Shown piece by piece: positions 50,084 through 57,118 of a stretch of DNA of 57,118 nucleotides. The notes beneath the pieces are model-generated. The model ran no database searches. It was not told the origin of the DNA and was given only the letters and a program-made list of their open reading frames with translations. The stretch is taken from the NCBI RefSeq assembly GCF_024655635.1, contig NZ_JANLGI010000021.1:1-57118 (forward strand). Reading direction: 5' to 3'. A program made the translations under genes and the position numbers. Positions within the stretch are counted from its first letter, which is position 1, and every line of letters begins with the position of its first letter. The DNA is from Allobosea sp. 47.2.35. GTDB lineage: Bacteria > Pseudomonadota > Alphaproteobacteria > Rhizobiales > Beijerinckiaceae.

Positions 50084-51181
50084 ATGAGACGCTTCCTGAC
50101 GATTGGGGATGTCGAGGCCGCCGTCGCCGGCGGGTCGGTCTTCGCGGCGGGTGGAGGCGGCTGGGCCGACCATGGCCGCATGCTCGGCACGGCCGCGGTC
50201 AATACCGGCCGGCCCGAACTCGTCACCATGGACGAGATTCCCGACGACGCGATCATCGCCACGGCTGCCGCCATCGGCGCCCCCGGCGGCACGACCGAAT
50301 GGGAGATGTGGGGCATAGACTACGTCAAGGCCGTGCAATTGCTGCAGGAGGCGCTGGGCAAGCCGATCTATGGCCTGATCATCGGCCAGAACGGCATGTC
50401 GAGCACGCTGAACGCCTGGCTGCCGAGCGCGATCCTCGGCGTGAAGGTGGTCGATGCCGTCGGCGACATCCGCGCCCATCCCACCGGGGACATGGGCTCG
50501 ATCGGCCTCGCCAACAGCCCGGAAGCGACGATCCAGGTCGCGGTCGGCGGCAACCGCTCCAAGAACCAGTATATCGAACTGGTGACGCGCGGCGCGACCG
50601 CAAAGGTCTCGCCGATCCTGCGCACGGCCTCCGACATGTCGGGCGGCTTCATCGCCTCCTGCCGCAACCCGGTTTCAGCCGCTTATGTCCGCAAGAACGC
50701 GGCGCTCGGCGGCATCTCGATGGCACTGGCTTTGGGCGAGCGCATCCTCGCCGCCAAGCCGAAGGGCGGCAGCGCCGTGATTGATGCGATCTGCGACGAG
50801 ACCGGCGGCTCGATCATCGCGCGCGGCACCGTCGCGAAGAAGGACGTGCGCTACACCAACGAGGCCTTCGACATCGGCACGATCCAGATCGGTACCGGGG
50901 CCACCGCCCGCGTCATCCATGTCATGAACGAATACATGGCGGTGACCGATCTCGACGGCGCCCGCCATGCCTGCTTCCCGGACGTGATCACCACGCTCGA
51001 CAGCGACGGCCAGCCGGTCAGCTCCGGCCATGTCCGCGAGGGCATGGAGCTTTCGGTGCTGCGCGTGCCCAAGAGCAAAATCCCGCTCAGCTCCAGCGTG
51101 ACCGACCCCAGCGTCTACCCGATCGTCGAGAAAGCGCTCGGCATGAACTTCACCGAGTATGCGCTCGGCCGCGAAGGCTGA
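50084..51181 (+). CDS. DUF917 family protein (S-methyl-thiohydantoin desulfurase-like)
   Basis: A 365-residue cytosolic protein from ATG 50084. It starts FLTIGDVEAAVAGGSVFAAGGGGW and has PGGTTEWEMWG, DAVGDIRAHPTGDMGSIGL and a C-terminal domain with VIHVMNEYMAVTD, matching the two-domain DUF917 family now linked to S-methyl thiohydantoin desulfurase and to hydantoinase-type proteins. First gene of the divergent catabolic operon. It probably handles the hydantoin or thiohydantoin ring substrate before or beside the cyclic amidohydrolase; the exact reaction is unproven. Confidence 0.82.
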   Translation: MRRFLTIGDVEAAVAGGSVFAAGGGGWADHGRMLGTAAVNTGRPELVTMDEIPDDAIIATAAAIGAPGGTTEWEMWGIDYVKAVQLLQEALGKPIYGLIIGQNGMSSTLNAWLPSAILGVKVVDAVGDIRAHPTGDMGSIGLANSPEATIQVAVGGNRSKNQYIELVTRGATAKVSPILRTASDMSGGFIASCRNPVSAAYVRKNAALGGISMALALGERILAAKPKGGSAVIDAICDETGGSIIARGTVAKKDVRYTNEAFDIGTIQIGTGATARVIHVMNEYMAVTDLDGARHACFPDVITTLDSDGQPVSSGHVREGMELSVLRVPKSKIPLSSSVTDPSVYPIVEKALGMNFTEYALGREG

Positions 51182-51225
51182 ACGCATTCCCCGCCGACCC
51201 CGCAGGATCAACCGGATACCCCACC

Positions 51226-52575
51226 ATGAGCGATTTCGATCTCGTCCTTCGCGGCAATATCGTGCTGGCCGACCGGATCATCGAGGACGGCTACGTCGCC
51301 GTCAGCGGCGGCAAGGTCGGCAAGGTCGGCCAAGGCACGCCGCCCTCAGCCCGAGAGACACAGGATTTCCGCGGCCAGTGGATCATTCCCGGCGTGATCG
51401 ACGGGCAGGTCCATTCCGGCAGCCAGGCCAATCACGAGGGCATCGGCATGTGCTCGCGGGCGGCGGCGGCCGGTGGCGTCACCGTGATGGTCGACATGCC
51501 CTATGACGAGCCGGAGCCCGTCACTAGCGCCAAGCTCTTCAACGAGAAGGTCGCGGTGGTCGAGCGCGATGCCCATGTCGATGTCGCGCTCTACGCCACG
51601 ATCACCGTCGAGAACGGCCTGCATGCCATTCCGGGCCTCGTCGAGGCCGGCGCCTGCGCCTTCAAGTTCTCGACCTTCGAGGCCAACCCGACGCGCTTCC
51701 CGCGCATCGGCGACGACACGCTCTACGAGGCCTTCAAGCTGATCGAGCCGACCGGCCTGCTCTGCGGCGTCCATAACCAGGACCAGGAGATGACAAGGCG
51801 CAACATCGCCCGGCTGATTGAGGCGGGCGATACCGGGCCGGACGCCTTCCTGCGCGCCCATCCTCCGCTGGTCGAGAACCTCGCCACCGCCCGCATCTAC
51901 GAGATCGGGGCCGAGACGGGCGCACGGGCGCACGCAGTCCACGTCTCGACCTCACGCGGCTTCGAGATCTGCAACATGTACAAGCAGGCCGGCTACAAGG
52001 CGACGGCCGAGAGCTGCGTGCAGTATTTCATGCTCAATGCCGAGGAGCACGGCCCGCGCTTCGGCGCCAAGATCAAGCACTACCCGCCGATCCGCCCGAA
52101 GGCCGAGAGTGACCTGCTCTGGAGCCATCTCGCCGCCGGCCATTGCGACTTCATCTCGTCGGACCACGTCTCCTGGGGGCTGGAGAAGAAGGGCGACCCG
52201 ATGATCTTCAAGAACACCTCGGGCGGGCCGGGCATCGAGACCCTGCTGCCGGCGCTCTGGACCGGCTGCGAGGAGCACGGTCTGTCGCCGACCATCGTGG
52301 TGAAGCAGCTCTGCGAGGGGCCGGCCAAGGCCTTCCTGCTCGCCGACAAGGGGCGGCTCGAAGCCGGCGCCGATGCCGACATCACCGTGCTGGAGCCCGG
52401 CCGCTTCATCCATGATCCCAGCAAAAGCTTGTCGGCGGTGAAATGGAGCTCGATGGAGGGCCGCGAATTCCGCGTCCGCGTCGCCGCCACCTATGTGCGC
52501 GGCCAGCTCGCCTGGGACGGCAAGGAGATCCGCAACAAGGCTGGCGACGGCCGCTTCCTGCGGCCGGCGGCCTGA
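51226..52575 (+). CDS. Cyclic amidohydrolase (dihydroorotase/hydantoinase/allantoinase superfamily)
   Basis: A 449-residue metal-dependent TIM-barrel amidohydrolase. The first metal motif reads PGVIDGQVHSG: His63 is present but the first His of the normal HxH is Gln61. Other ligands look intact: Lys147 in AFKFST (carboxylysine), His183 in GVHNQD, His239 in VHVSTSRG and Asp313 in SSDHVSWG. The family opens cyclic amides. With a carbamoylase and a racemase as neighbours, a hydantoin-like ring is the likely substrate, giving an N-carbamoyl amino acid. An allantoinase-like role is the main alternative. Confidence 0.87.
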   Translation: MSDFDLVLRGNIVLADRIIEDGYVAVSGGKVGKVGQGTPPSARETQDFRGQWIIPGVIDGQVHSGSQANHEGIGMCSRAAAAGGVTVMVDMPYDEPEPVTSAKLFNEKVAVVERDAHVDVALYATITVENGLHAIPGLVEAGACAFKFSTFEANPTRFPRIGDDTLYEAFKLIEPTGLLCGVHNQDQEMTRRNIARLIEAGDTGPDAFLRAHPPLVENLATARIYEIGAETGARAHAVHVSTSRGFEICNMYKQAGYKATAESCVQYFMLNAEEHGPRFGAKIKHYPPIRPKAESDLLWSHLAAGHCDFISSDHVSWGLEKKGDPMIFKNTSGGPGIETLLPALWTGCEEHGLSPTIVVKQLCEGPAKAFLLADKGRLEAGADADITVLEPGRFIHDPSKSLSAVKWSSMEGREFRVRVAATYVRGQLAWDGKEIRNKAGDGRFLRPAA

Positions 52576-52580
52576 GCGCC

Positions 52581-53825
52581 ATGTCGATCGATCAGGACCG
52601 GCTCTGGCGCCGCATAGAGGCGCTCTCCGCCATCACCGACCCGGAGCGCCCGTGGACGCGCCGCTCCTTCACCCCGCGCTTCCTCGAAGGGCGGGAATGG
52701 CTCGCGGCGGCGTTCCGCGAGGCCGGGCTGGAAACGGAGCTCGATGCGGCCGGCAACCTGATCGGCCGGCTTGCCGGCGCCGATCCGAGCCTGAAGCCGA
52801 TCCTGATCGGCTCGCATTCCGACACCGTGCCCTCGGGCGGGCGCTATGATGGCATCCTCGGCGTTCTCGCCGCATTGGAAGTCGCGCAGAGCTTCAGCGA
52901 GCGCGGCGACCGGCTGCGCCACACGCTGGAGGTCGTCGATTTCCTGGCGGAGGAGCCAAGCGAGTTCGGCCTCTCCTGCATCGGCAGCCGCGCGCTCGCA
53001 GGCACCTTGAGCGAGGAGCATCTCGCGCTGCCCCGCCCCGACGGCATGACCTTGCGCGAAGGCATCGCGTTCGTCGGCGGACAGCCGAATGAGCTGGCCT
53101 CCGTCCAGCGGCCGGCAGACGGCATCGCGGCCTATGTCGAGGTCCATATCGAGCAGGGCCGCGTGCTGGAGAACGAGCGCATCCCGATCGGCATCGTCAC
53201 CGACATCGTCGGCATCCGCCGCGAGCGCATCATCGTCACCGGCCGGGCCGACCATGCCGGCGCGACGCCGATGCCGCTGCGGGCCGATGCGCTTGTCGGC
53301 GCGGCGAAGCTGATCGAGACCGCCTACAAGCGCGCGCTCGCGACTTCGCGCGACAACCAGCCGCTCGTCGCCACCTTCGGGCGCATCGAGGTCAGCCCGA
53401 ACGCGGCGAACGCCGTGCCGGGCGAGGCCGTGCTGACGCTCGAAGTCCGCTCCGGCAACGAGGCAGCGGTCAAGGCCTTCGGCGAGACGCTGGTGCGCGA
53501 TCTGCGGCCTGCTTTGGAAGAATTGCGTCTTACGATCGCGGTCGAGCCGATCAGCCATGTCGCGCCCACGGCCTGCGCGCCAGAGGTCCGCGCGGCCATA
53601 GCCAATGCCTCGGCCGCGCTCGGGCTCGCCACGCGCGACCTGCCGAGCGGCGCCGGGCATGACGGCGTCCATATCGCCTTTATCGGACCGGTCGGCATGA
53701 TCTTCGTGCCCTGCCTTGAGGGCCGCAGTCATGCGCCGGAGGAATCGATCACACCGGATCAGGCCGGCGACGGCGCCCGCGTGCTGGCCGAGACGGTGCG
53801 CCTGCTCGACGCGCAATTGGGCTGA
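52581..53825 (+). CDS. M20-family N-carbamoyl-L-amino acid hydrolase/allantoate amidohydrolase-like
   Basis: ATG 52581, five bases after the previous stop; 414 residues. Di-zinc site residues are visible: His79 in GSHSDTV, Asp90 in GGRYDG, Glu125 in FLAEEPSEFG, His189 in VEVHIEQG and the late HAPEES. GRADHAGATPMPLR is the dimerisation-domain signature of the hydantoin-utilisation (HyuC)/allantoate/beta-ureidopropionase group. It hydrolyses the carbamoyl group of an N-carbamoyl-L- or beta-amino acid. Its presence beside a D-carbamoylase gives the island both stereochemical options. Confidence 0.88.
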   Translation: MSIDQDRLWRRIEALSAITDPERPWTRRSFTPRFLEGREWLAAAFREAGLETELDAAGNLIGRLAGADPSLKPILIGSHSDTVPSGGRYDGILGVLAALEVAQSFSERGDRLRHTLEVVDFLAEEPSEFGLSCIGSRALAGTLSEEHLALPRPDGMTLREGIAFVGGQPNELASVQRPADGIAAYVEVHIEQGRVLENERIPIGIVTDIVGIRRERIIVTGRADHAGATPMPLRADALVGAAKLIETAYKRALATSRDNQPLVATFGRIEVSPNAANAVPGEAVLTLEVRSGNEAAVKAFGETLVRDLRPALEELRLTIAVEPISHVAPTACAPEVRAAIANASAALGLATRDLPSGAGHDGVHIAFIGPVGMIFVPCLEGRSHAPEESITPDQAGDGARVLAETVRLLDAQLG

Positions 53826-53830
53826 GCGCG

Positions 53831-54493
53831 ATGGACTGGGCCGCGAGCGATCTCGGGGAGCGCGATCTCTACAAGCTCCTCGTCAACACGGTGCTGCCCC
53901 GGCCGATCGCACTCGTCACCACGGTCGACAAGAAGGGCCGCGCCAATGCCGCGCCCTTCAGCTTCTTCAACGTGTTCAGTCATGCGCCACCACTGGTCGT
54001 GCTCGGCATCGAGGGCCGCAGCGGCACCGAACCGCTGAAGGACACGATGCGCAATATCCGCGAGACCGGCGGCTTCGTCGTCAATCTCGTCGATCGGGCG
54101 ATGGTCGCGGCGATGCAGGTCTGCGCCATCGACTTCCCGTCCGAGATCGACGAGATCGCGGCGGCTGGGCTCGATACCGTCGCGAGCGTCAAGGTCGGAG
54201 CGCCCCGGCTCGCCGCCTCGCCCGTCCAGCTCGAATGCCGCGAGACGGTGTCGCTCTCGTTCGGCACCAAGCACCGCAATCTCGTCATCGGCGAGATCGT
54301 CCATCTCCATATCCGCGACGGCATCGTCGACGAGCGTCTGCATGTCGATATCGACAAACTCGATCTCGTCGGCCGCCTGCATGGCTCCGACTGGTATATC
54401 GGGCTCGGCGACCGCTTCCAGGAACCGCGCCAGACATTGGACGGCTGGCGCGAGCGGACACGGTCCACCATCCCTGAAGGAGAGATGTCGTGA
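53831..54493 (+). CDS. Flavin reductase-like (FMN-binding split barrel) protein
   Basis: A 220-residue protein. It starts LPRPIALVTTVDKKGRANAAPFSFFNVFSHAPPLV, the characteristic strand-loop of flavin reductase-like proteins, and has GGFVVNLVDRAM and a C-terminal DWYIGLGDRFQEPRQ. Such proteins bind FMN and either reduce free flavin or catalyse a redox step. It overlaps the racemase gene by 4 bases and so is a fixed part of the operon. Its role in a hydantoin pathway is unclear; a redox step on a sulfur- or N-containing group is a guess. Confidence 0.85.
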   Translation: MDWAASDLGERDLYKLLVNTVLPRPIALVTTVDKKGRANAAPFSFFNVFSHAPPLVVLGIEGRSGTEPLKDTMRNIRETGGFVVNLVDRAMVAAMQVCAIDFPSEIDEIAAAGLDTVASVKVGAPRLAASPVQLECRETVSLSFGTKHRNLVIGEIVHLHIRDGIVDERLHVDIDKLDLVGRLHGSDWYIGLGDRFQEPRQTLDGWRERTRSTIPEGEMS

Positions 54494-55173
54494 GCGGCAC
54501 GATCTACGTCATCAACCCGAACTCGACCGAGCGCGTGACCCGCGAGATCGACATCGCCGTCGCGCCGCTGCGCATGGAGGGCGGCCCCGCCATCGAATGC
54601 CTGACGCTGGCGGACGGGCCGCCCGGCATCCAGTCGCAGCGCGATGTCGACGGGCTGATCCCTGCCCTGCTCAAGCGGGCAGCGGGCCTCGAAAACGAGG
54701 CTGCAGCCTTCGTCGTCGCCTGCTTTTCCGATCCCGGCATGCACGCCTTGCGCGAGCAGAGTACGAAGCCGGTGCTCGGCATCGCGGAATGCGGCGTGCT
54801 GACGGCGCTGACGCTCGGCCAGCGCTTCGGCATCGTTGCGATGCTGCAGAATTCGATTGCGCGCCATCTGCGCTATCTCGGCGCCATGGGCATGATGAGC
54901 CGCTTCGCCGGCGACCTGCCGGTCAACCTCACCATCGCCGAGATGGCCGATGACGACCTCACGCTCGGCCGCATGATCGCCGTCGGCAAAACCCTGCGCG
55001 ACACGCATCATGCCGACGTGCTAGTGATGGGCTGCGCCGGCATGGCGCGCTTCCGCGATGCGCTCGAGCGGGAACTGGGACTGCCTATCGTCGAGCCGAC
55101 GCAAGCAGCGGTGACGATGGCGATCGGGCGCGTCAGGCTGGGCTGGACGGCTGCCCTTTTTGATGAAGGCTGA
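54490..55173 (+). CDS. Asp/Glu/hydantoin racemase
   Basis: GTG 54490 with GGAG upstream, overlapping the previous stop; 227 residues. INPNST near the N-terminus is the hydantoin-racemase signature. The two catalytic cysteines are Cys78 in VVACFSDPG and Cys182 in VMGCAGMA, matching Cys76/Cys181 of characterised hydantoin racemases. It would interconvert D- and L-5-substituted hydantoins, feeding both carbamoylases. Last gene of the operon, directly followed by a hairpin. Confidence 0.9.
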   Translation: MSGTIYVINPNSTERVTREIDIAVAPLRMEGGPAIECLTLADGPPGIQSQRDVDGLIPALLKRAAGLENEAAAFVVACFSDPGMHALREQSTKPVLGIAECGVLTALTLGQRFGIVAMLQNSIARHLRYLGAMGMMSRFAGDLPVNLTIAEMADDDLTLGRMIAVGKTLRDTHHADVLVMGCAGMARFRDALERELGLPIVEPTQAAVTMAIGRVRLGWTAALFDEG

Positions 55174-55194
55174 GACATGTCCTCCGGACATGTC
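55174..55194. terminator. Hairpin directly after the racemase stop
   Basis: GACATGTCC (55174-55182) and GGACATGTC (55186-55194) form a perfect 9-bp stem with loop TCC, starting at the base after the TGA. No T tract follows, but position and strength fit a transcript end. Confidence 0.65.
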
Positions 55195-55280
55195 GAGGAA
55201 CGCACCGTTCGAAAAGAAGGGCTCATGCCGTGGGCGGAGAATCCACTAACTCGCCCAACAACAAGCCCTCCTGCCCGGGA

Positions 55281-55382
55281 TTATCGACTAAAGAGAGCCA
55301 TCGGTAGAACGAAGGCTACCAACAGCAGTCCGACCAGTGCAGCACGCGTCCAAACGCTGAAAATTCGAGTGCCCGCGAGCAT
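55281..55382 (-). CDS. 33-residue single-pass membrane peptide
   Basis: A very short frame from ATG 55382 to TAA. A strong purine run GGAGGGGGAAGGA ends just before the start. The product MLAGTRIFSVWTRAALVGLL... has one hydrophobic helix (about residues 14-31) and ends ALFSR, with positive residues at the N-side. It fits the pattern of small bacterial membrane proteins. No homologue can be named. GC content here is lower than in the island before it. Confidence 0.45.
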   Translation of the reverse strand: MLAGTRIFSVWTRAALVGLLLVAFVLPMALFSR

Positions 55383-55993
55383 TCCTTCCCCCTCCGCATG
55401 CCTAAATAAGAGGTGACCATACGTCAGATGGAATCTCAATAACCTGCGCTAGATGTTCACAGCAAACATTTGAGGGCCGCCCGATCGCACCGTAGTATTT
55501 TTCGCGGCGGCTCAACTTTGGGACGCCTCGCTCATTGAAGCCTTGAAAAACACCACTTAAAAAGCGTGTTTCACAGCGGAATCTTGTCGCGGCCAGCTAC
55601 CTATCGGCATCATCTCCGCGCAGAATTACGACACGAATCGAATGTGACGCATGTGTAGCGTTGATTGATTGGGTCGCGGATGCCCTCAATGAGGCGAATG
55701 AACTGGCGGCCCGCCAGCGTGCGAGATCATCAATGCGATCTCCTACGTTGTCCACCGGGAGGCGCAGCTTGGCGCTCTTCGCTTAGTGGCCCGCCACCCA
55801 AGGCCATGACTTTTCGCGGCTTGCGGCCCGCTAGTTATTTCCTGTATTTATCAGACGCGCAGTTATCTTGTCGTCACCAAGCGCGACAACACCCTTGACC
55901 GGGCAAGGAGTGCCGAGCATCACGTCCGCTGAGAAAAAAGGCCAACGCGCGCGTGGCTTTATGCAGCTAGAGCGGCGCTAGAAATCACTGAGG
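55383..55993. other. Low-GC stretch with gene remnants but no supported gene
   Basis: About 610 bases with lower GC than the rest of the window. On the minus strand a 64-codon open frame without a start codon at its beginning runs from 55596 to 55402 and ends 19 bases before the small membrane peptide start; it reads like protein (e.g. RREKYYGAIGRPSN, HLAQVIEIPSDVW) and may be the tail of a decayed gene. On the plus strand a 41-codon TTG frame (55661-55786) has an Ala/Glu/Arg helix-like start. Neither is strong enough to call. Confidence 0.4.
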
Positions 55994-56071
55994 ATGAAGA
56001 TGGGATACGGCGCGATAGTCGCGATCGCGTTCATCAGCTCGCTTGGACCCGAAGCCCCCGGCTGGCTTTAG
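55994..56071 (+). CDS. Possible 25-residue hydrophobic peptide
   Basis: ATG 55994 (or 56000, with GAGG at good spacing) gives MKMGYGAIVAIAFISSLGPE and a short end. It has one hydrophobic stretch. Short length and lack of any comparison make it tentative. Confidence 0.25.
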   Translation: MKMGYGAIVAIAFISSLGPEAPGWL

Positions 56072-56180
56072 TGGCGAGTCCCAGCCTAAGCGATAACGAA
56101 GCAGTGGTGAGGCAGAAAACCAACTGACCGCGCCAAATGGATGGTTAACGTAGAGTTAATTTTGTGCTAGCCGTAACGGC

Positions 56181-56408
56181 ATGATAGCGCAGATTTTAGA
56201 TCCCCGTGCCGCCTGGGCCGTCACAATGGCAATCGTAGCCATCACTCTTGGCGTGTGCGCCTTGATTGGCTGGCGGAATGAGCGCCGGCTCAATCCCTCG
56301 ACAGACGAAGCTGCAGCTTCAGTTGCTACTCGCAAGATGCCGACACCCCAGCGCCAACCCCGAAGCTTTGCGGCCACCCCCGGGAATATGAACAAGCCTT
56401 GGGCGTAA
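56181..56408 (+). CDS. Small single-pass membrane protein, unknown function
   Basis: A 75-residue frame from ATG 56181. Residues 10-30 (AAWAVTMAIVAITLGVCALIG) form a clear membrane helix; the rest is polar and low-complexity with Arg/Pro/Thr. The ribosome site is weak. It lies 62 bases before the VanZ-like gene on the same strand. Function unknown. Confidence 0.4.
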   Translation: MIAQILDPRAAWAVTMAIVAITLGVCALIGWRNERRLNPSTDEAAASVATRKMPTPQRQPRSFAATPGNMNKPWA

Positions 56409-56470
56409 TCGATAATCTCGTCTAAGTAATTGCCTTTAAATTTCCTAGTTTAAGACTCTTGTGGTTATGG

Positions 56471-56851
56471 ATGCGAAGCGTTTTTATAAGAGATCAATCA
56501 CGGAAGATGGCTCTAGCCGCCGGCTGGATCGTGTTGGCGATCATCATCTGGGCGTCTGTCTCTTCAATTGATAAACGACCGGATTCCGGACTTAGCGTTA
56601 ATTTGGAGCGAGAACTGGCTTTCGCGCTGCTTGGCATGTTCTTCGCGATCGCCGCTAGAATGCCTATCCTGATCGTCTTCCTGTACATGCTCGCATTCAC
56701 AGCAAGCCTCGAAACGCTACAGGAGTATGTACCCGGGCGCCACGGTCGCGTGGAGGATTTCATTGTGAAATCCCTTGGCTTAGCGGTTGGAATGACGATA
56801 GGCGTGATGATCAAGGCTTGGGCCGACCGGGCGCGTGGAGCCCTACCCTGA
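56471..56851 (+). CDS. VanZ-like membrane protein
   Basis: ATG 56471 gives about 126 residues with three or four hydrophobic segments (one at GWIVLAIIIWAS, one at LAFALLGMFFAIAA, one at LIVFLYMLAFTA). The motif ETLQEYVPGRHGRVEDFIVKS followed by a glycine-containing helix is the VanZ-family signature, present in many small rhizobial membrane proteins. The role of this group is unknown; the name comes from a teicoplanin-resistance protein, but resistance is not implied. Codon use is less GC-rich than in the main gene blocks. Confidence 0.72.
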   Translation: MRSVFIRDQSRKMALAAGWIVLAIIIWASVSSIDKRPDSGLSVNLERELAFALLGMFFAIAARMPILIVFLYMLAFTASLETLQEYVPGRHGRVEDFIVKSLGLAVGMTIGVMIKAWADRARGALP

Positions 56852-57118
56852 TCGGCGCGCCAATACACTTCCGGCTCGCAATCAAAGAGCTCGAGAAATA
56901 TCGCGATGCAGATCAAGGCGTGACTGCAGTCCTTGCCGCTGACTGAGAAGTATCGGCAAGGCCGTCGGCGCAGAGTTCTCCACAGTCACCATGTTTTGCC
57001 ATGGATCTCGGCATACGATCTGCTACGGAAAGATTTAAAAGCACGCGGGGTAGCGTCGTGGATTGATCCGCCCCCGCCGAGAGGTCCAAGGCGATTGTTA
57101 GTGGACGGTTGGCCTCGA

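Noticed and set aside
55177..55416. 79-codon plus-strand frame after the racemase
   Set aside because: It starts inside the terminator hairpin and overlaps the better supported 33-residue minus-strand frame; no domain seen.

Overview
The window looks like chromosomal DNA of a high-GC alphaproteobacterium of the order Hyphomicrobiales. Codon use, many twin-arginine leaders, AapJ-like amino acid binding proteins, LysR and GntR/FCD regulators and the general gene style resemble Bosea or a close relative. That placement is inference from style, not from a marker gene. No rRNA, tRNA, CRISPR array or prophage was seen.

Positions 1-16.7 kb are a mosaic of small transcription units. The window opens in the end of an insertion sequence (probably IS21 family) that cuts off an AraC-type regulator gene. 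Then follow a DUF900 lipoprotein hydrolase, three small Tat-exported arginine-rich proteins, an envelope operon (lipoprotein, L,D-transpeptidase, amino acid binding protein), a LysR regulator, a cystathionine beta-lyase gene with its own amino acid binding protein, a copper module (DUF2946-like protein, YcnI-like protein, CopC-CopD fusion), an orphan molybdenum hydroxylase large subunit and an MFS exporter.

Positions 16.7-34.1 kb hold a Wzx/Wzy-type exopolysaccharide locus: acyltransferase, GT2, flippase, Wzz-like protein, O-antigen-ligase-like polymerase, NodB deacetylase, two GT4 enzymes, methyltransferase, Tat-exported GH5 and a membrane acyltransferase, mostly with overlapping start and stop codons. 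It is followed by an OpgG/OpgD periplasmic glucan protein and a divergent GH3 beta-glucosidase.

Positions 34.1-44.8 kb hold a VOC protein, a biotin-dependent acyl-CoA carboxylase pair, a GntR/FCD regulator with two apparent winged-helix domains, an omega-aminotransferase, an alpha/beta hydrolase, an orphan family-5 binding protein and an MFS transporter.

Positions 44.8-55.2 kb are the most interesting part: a coherent hydantoin-type catabolic island. It contains an N-carbamoyl-D-amino acid hydrolase, a four-gene polar amino acid ABC transporter, a LysR regulator, a DUF917 (S-methyl-thiohydantoin desulfurase family) protein, a cyclic amidohydrolase with an altered metal motif, an M20 carbamoyl-amino acid hydrolase, a flavin reductase-like protein and a hydantoin racemase. 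Three near-identical T-N11-A LysR boxes (44802, 49032, 49974) sit in front of exactly the three transcription units of this island, so I infer one regulon controlled by the LysR protein inside it.

Positions 55.2-57.1 kb have visibly lower GC, long non-coding stretches, tiny membrane ORFs and a VanZ-like protein.
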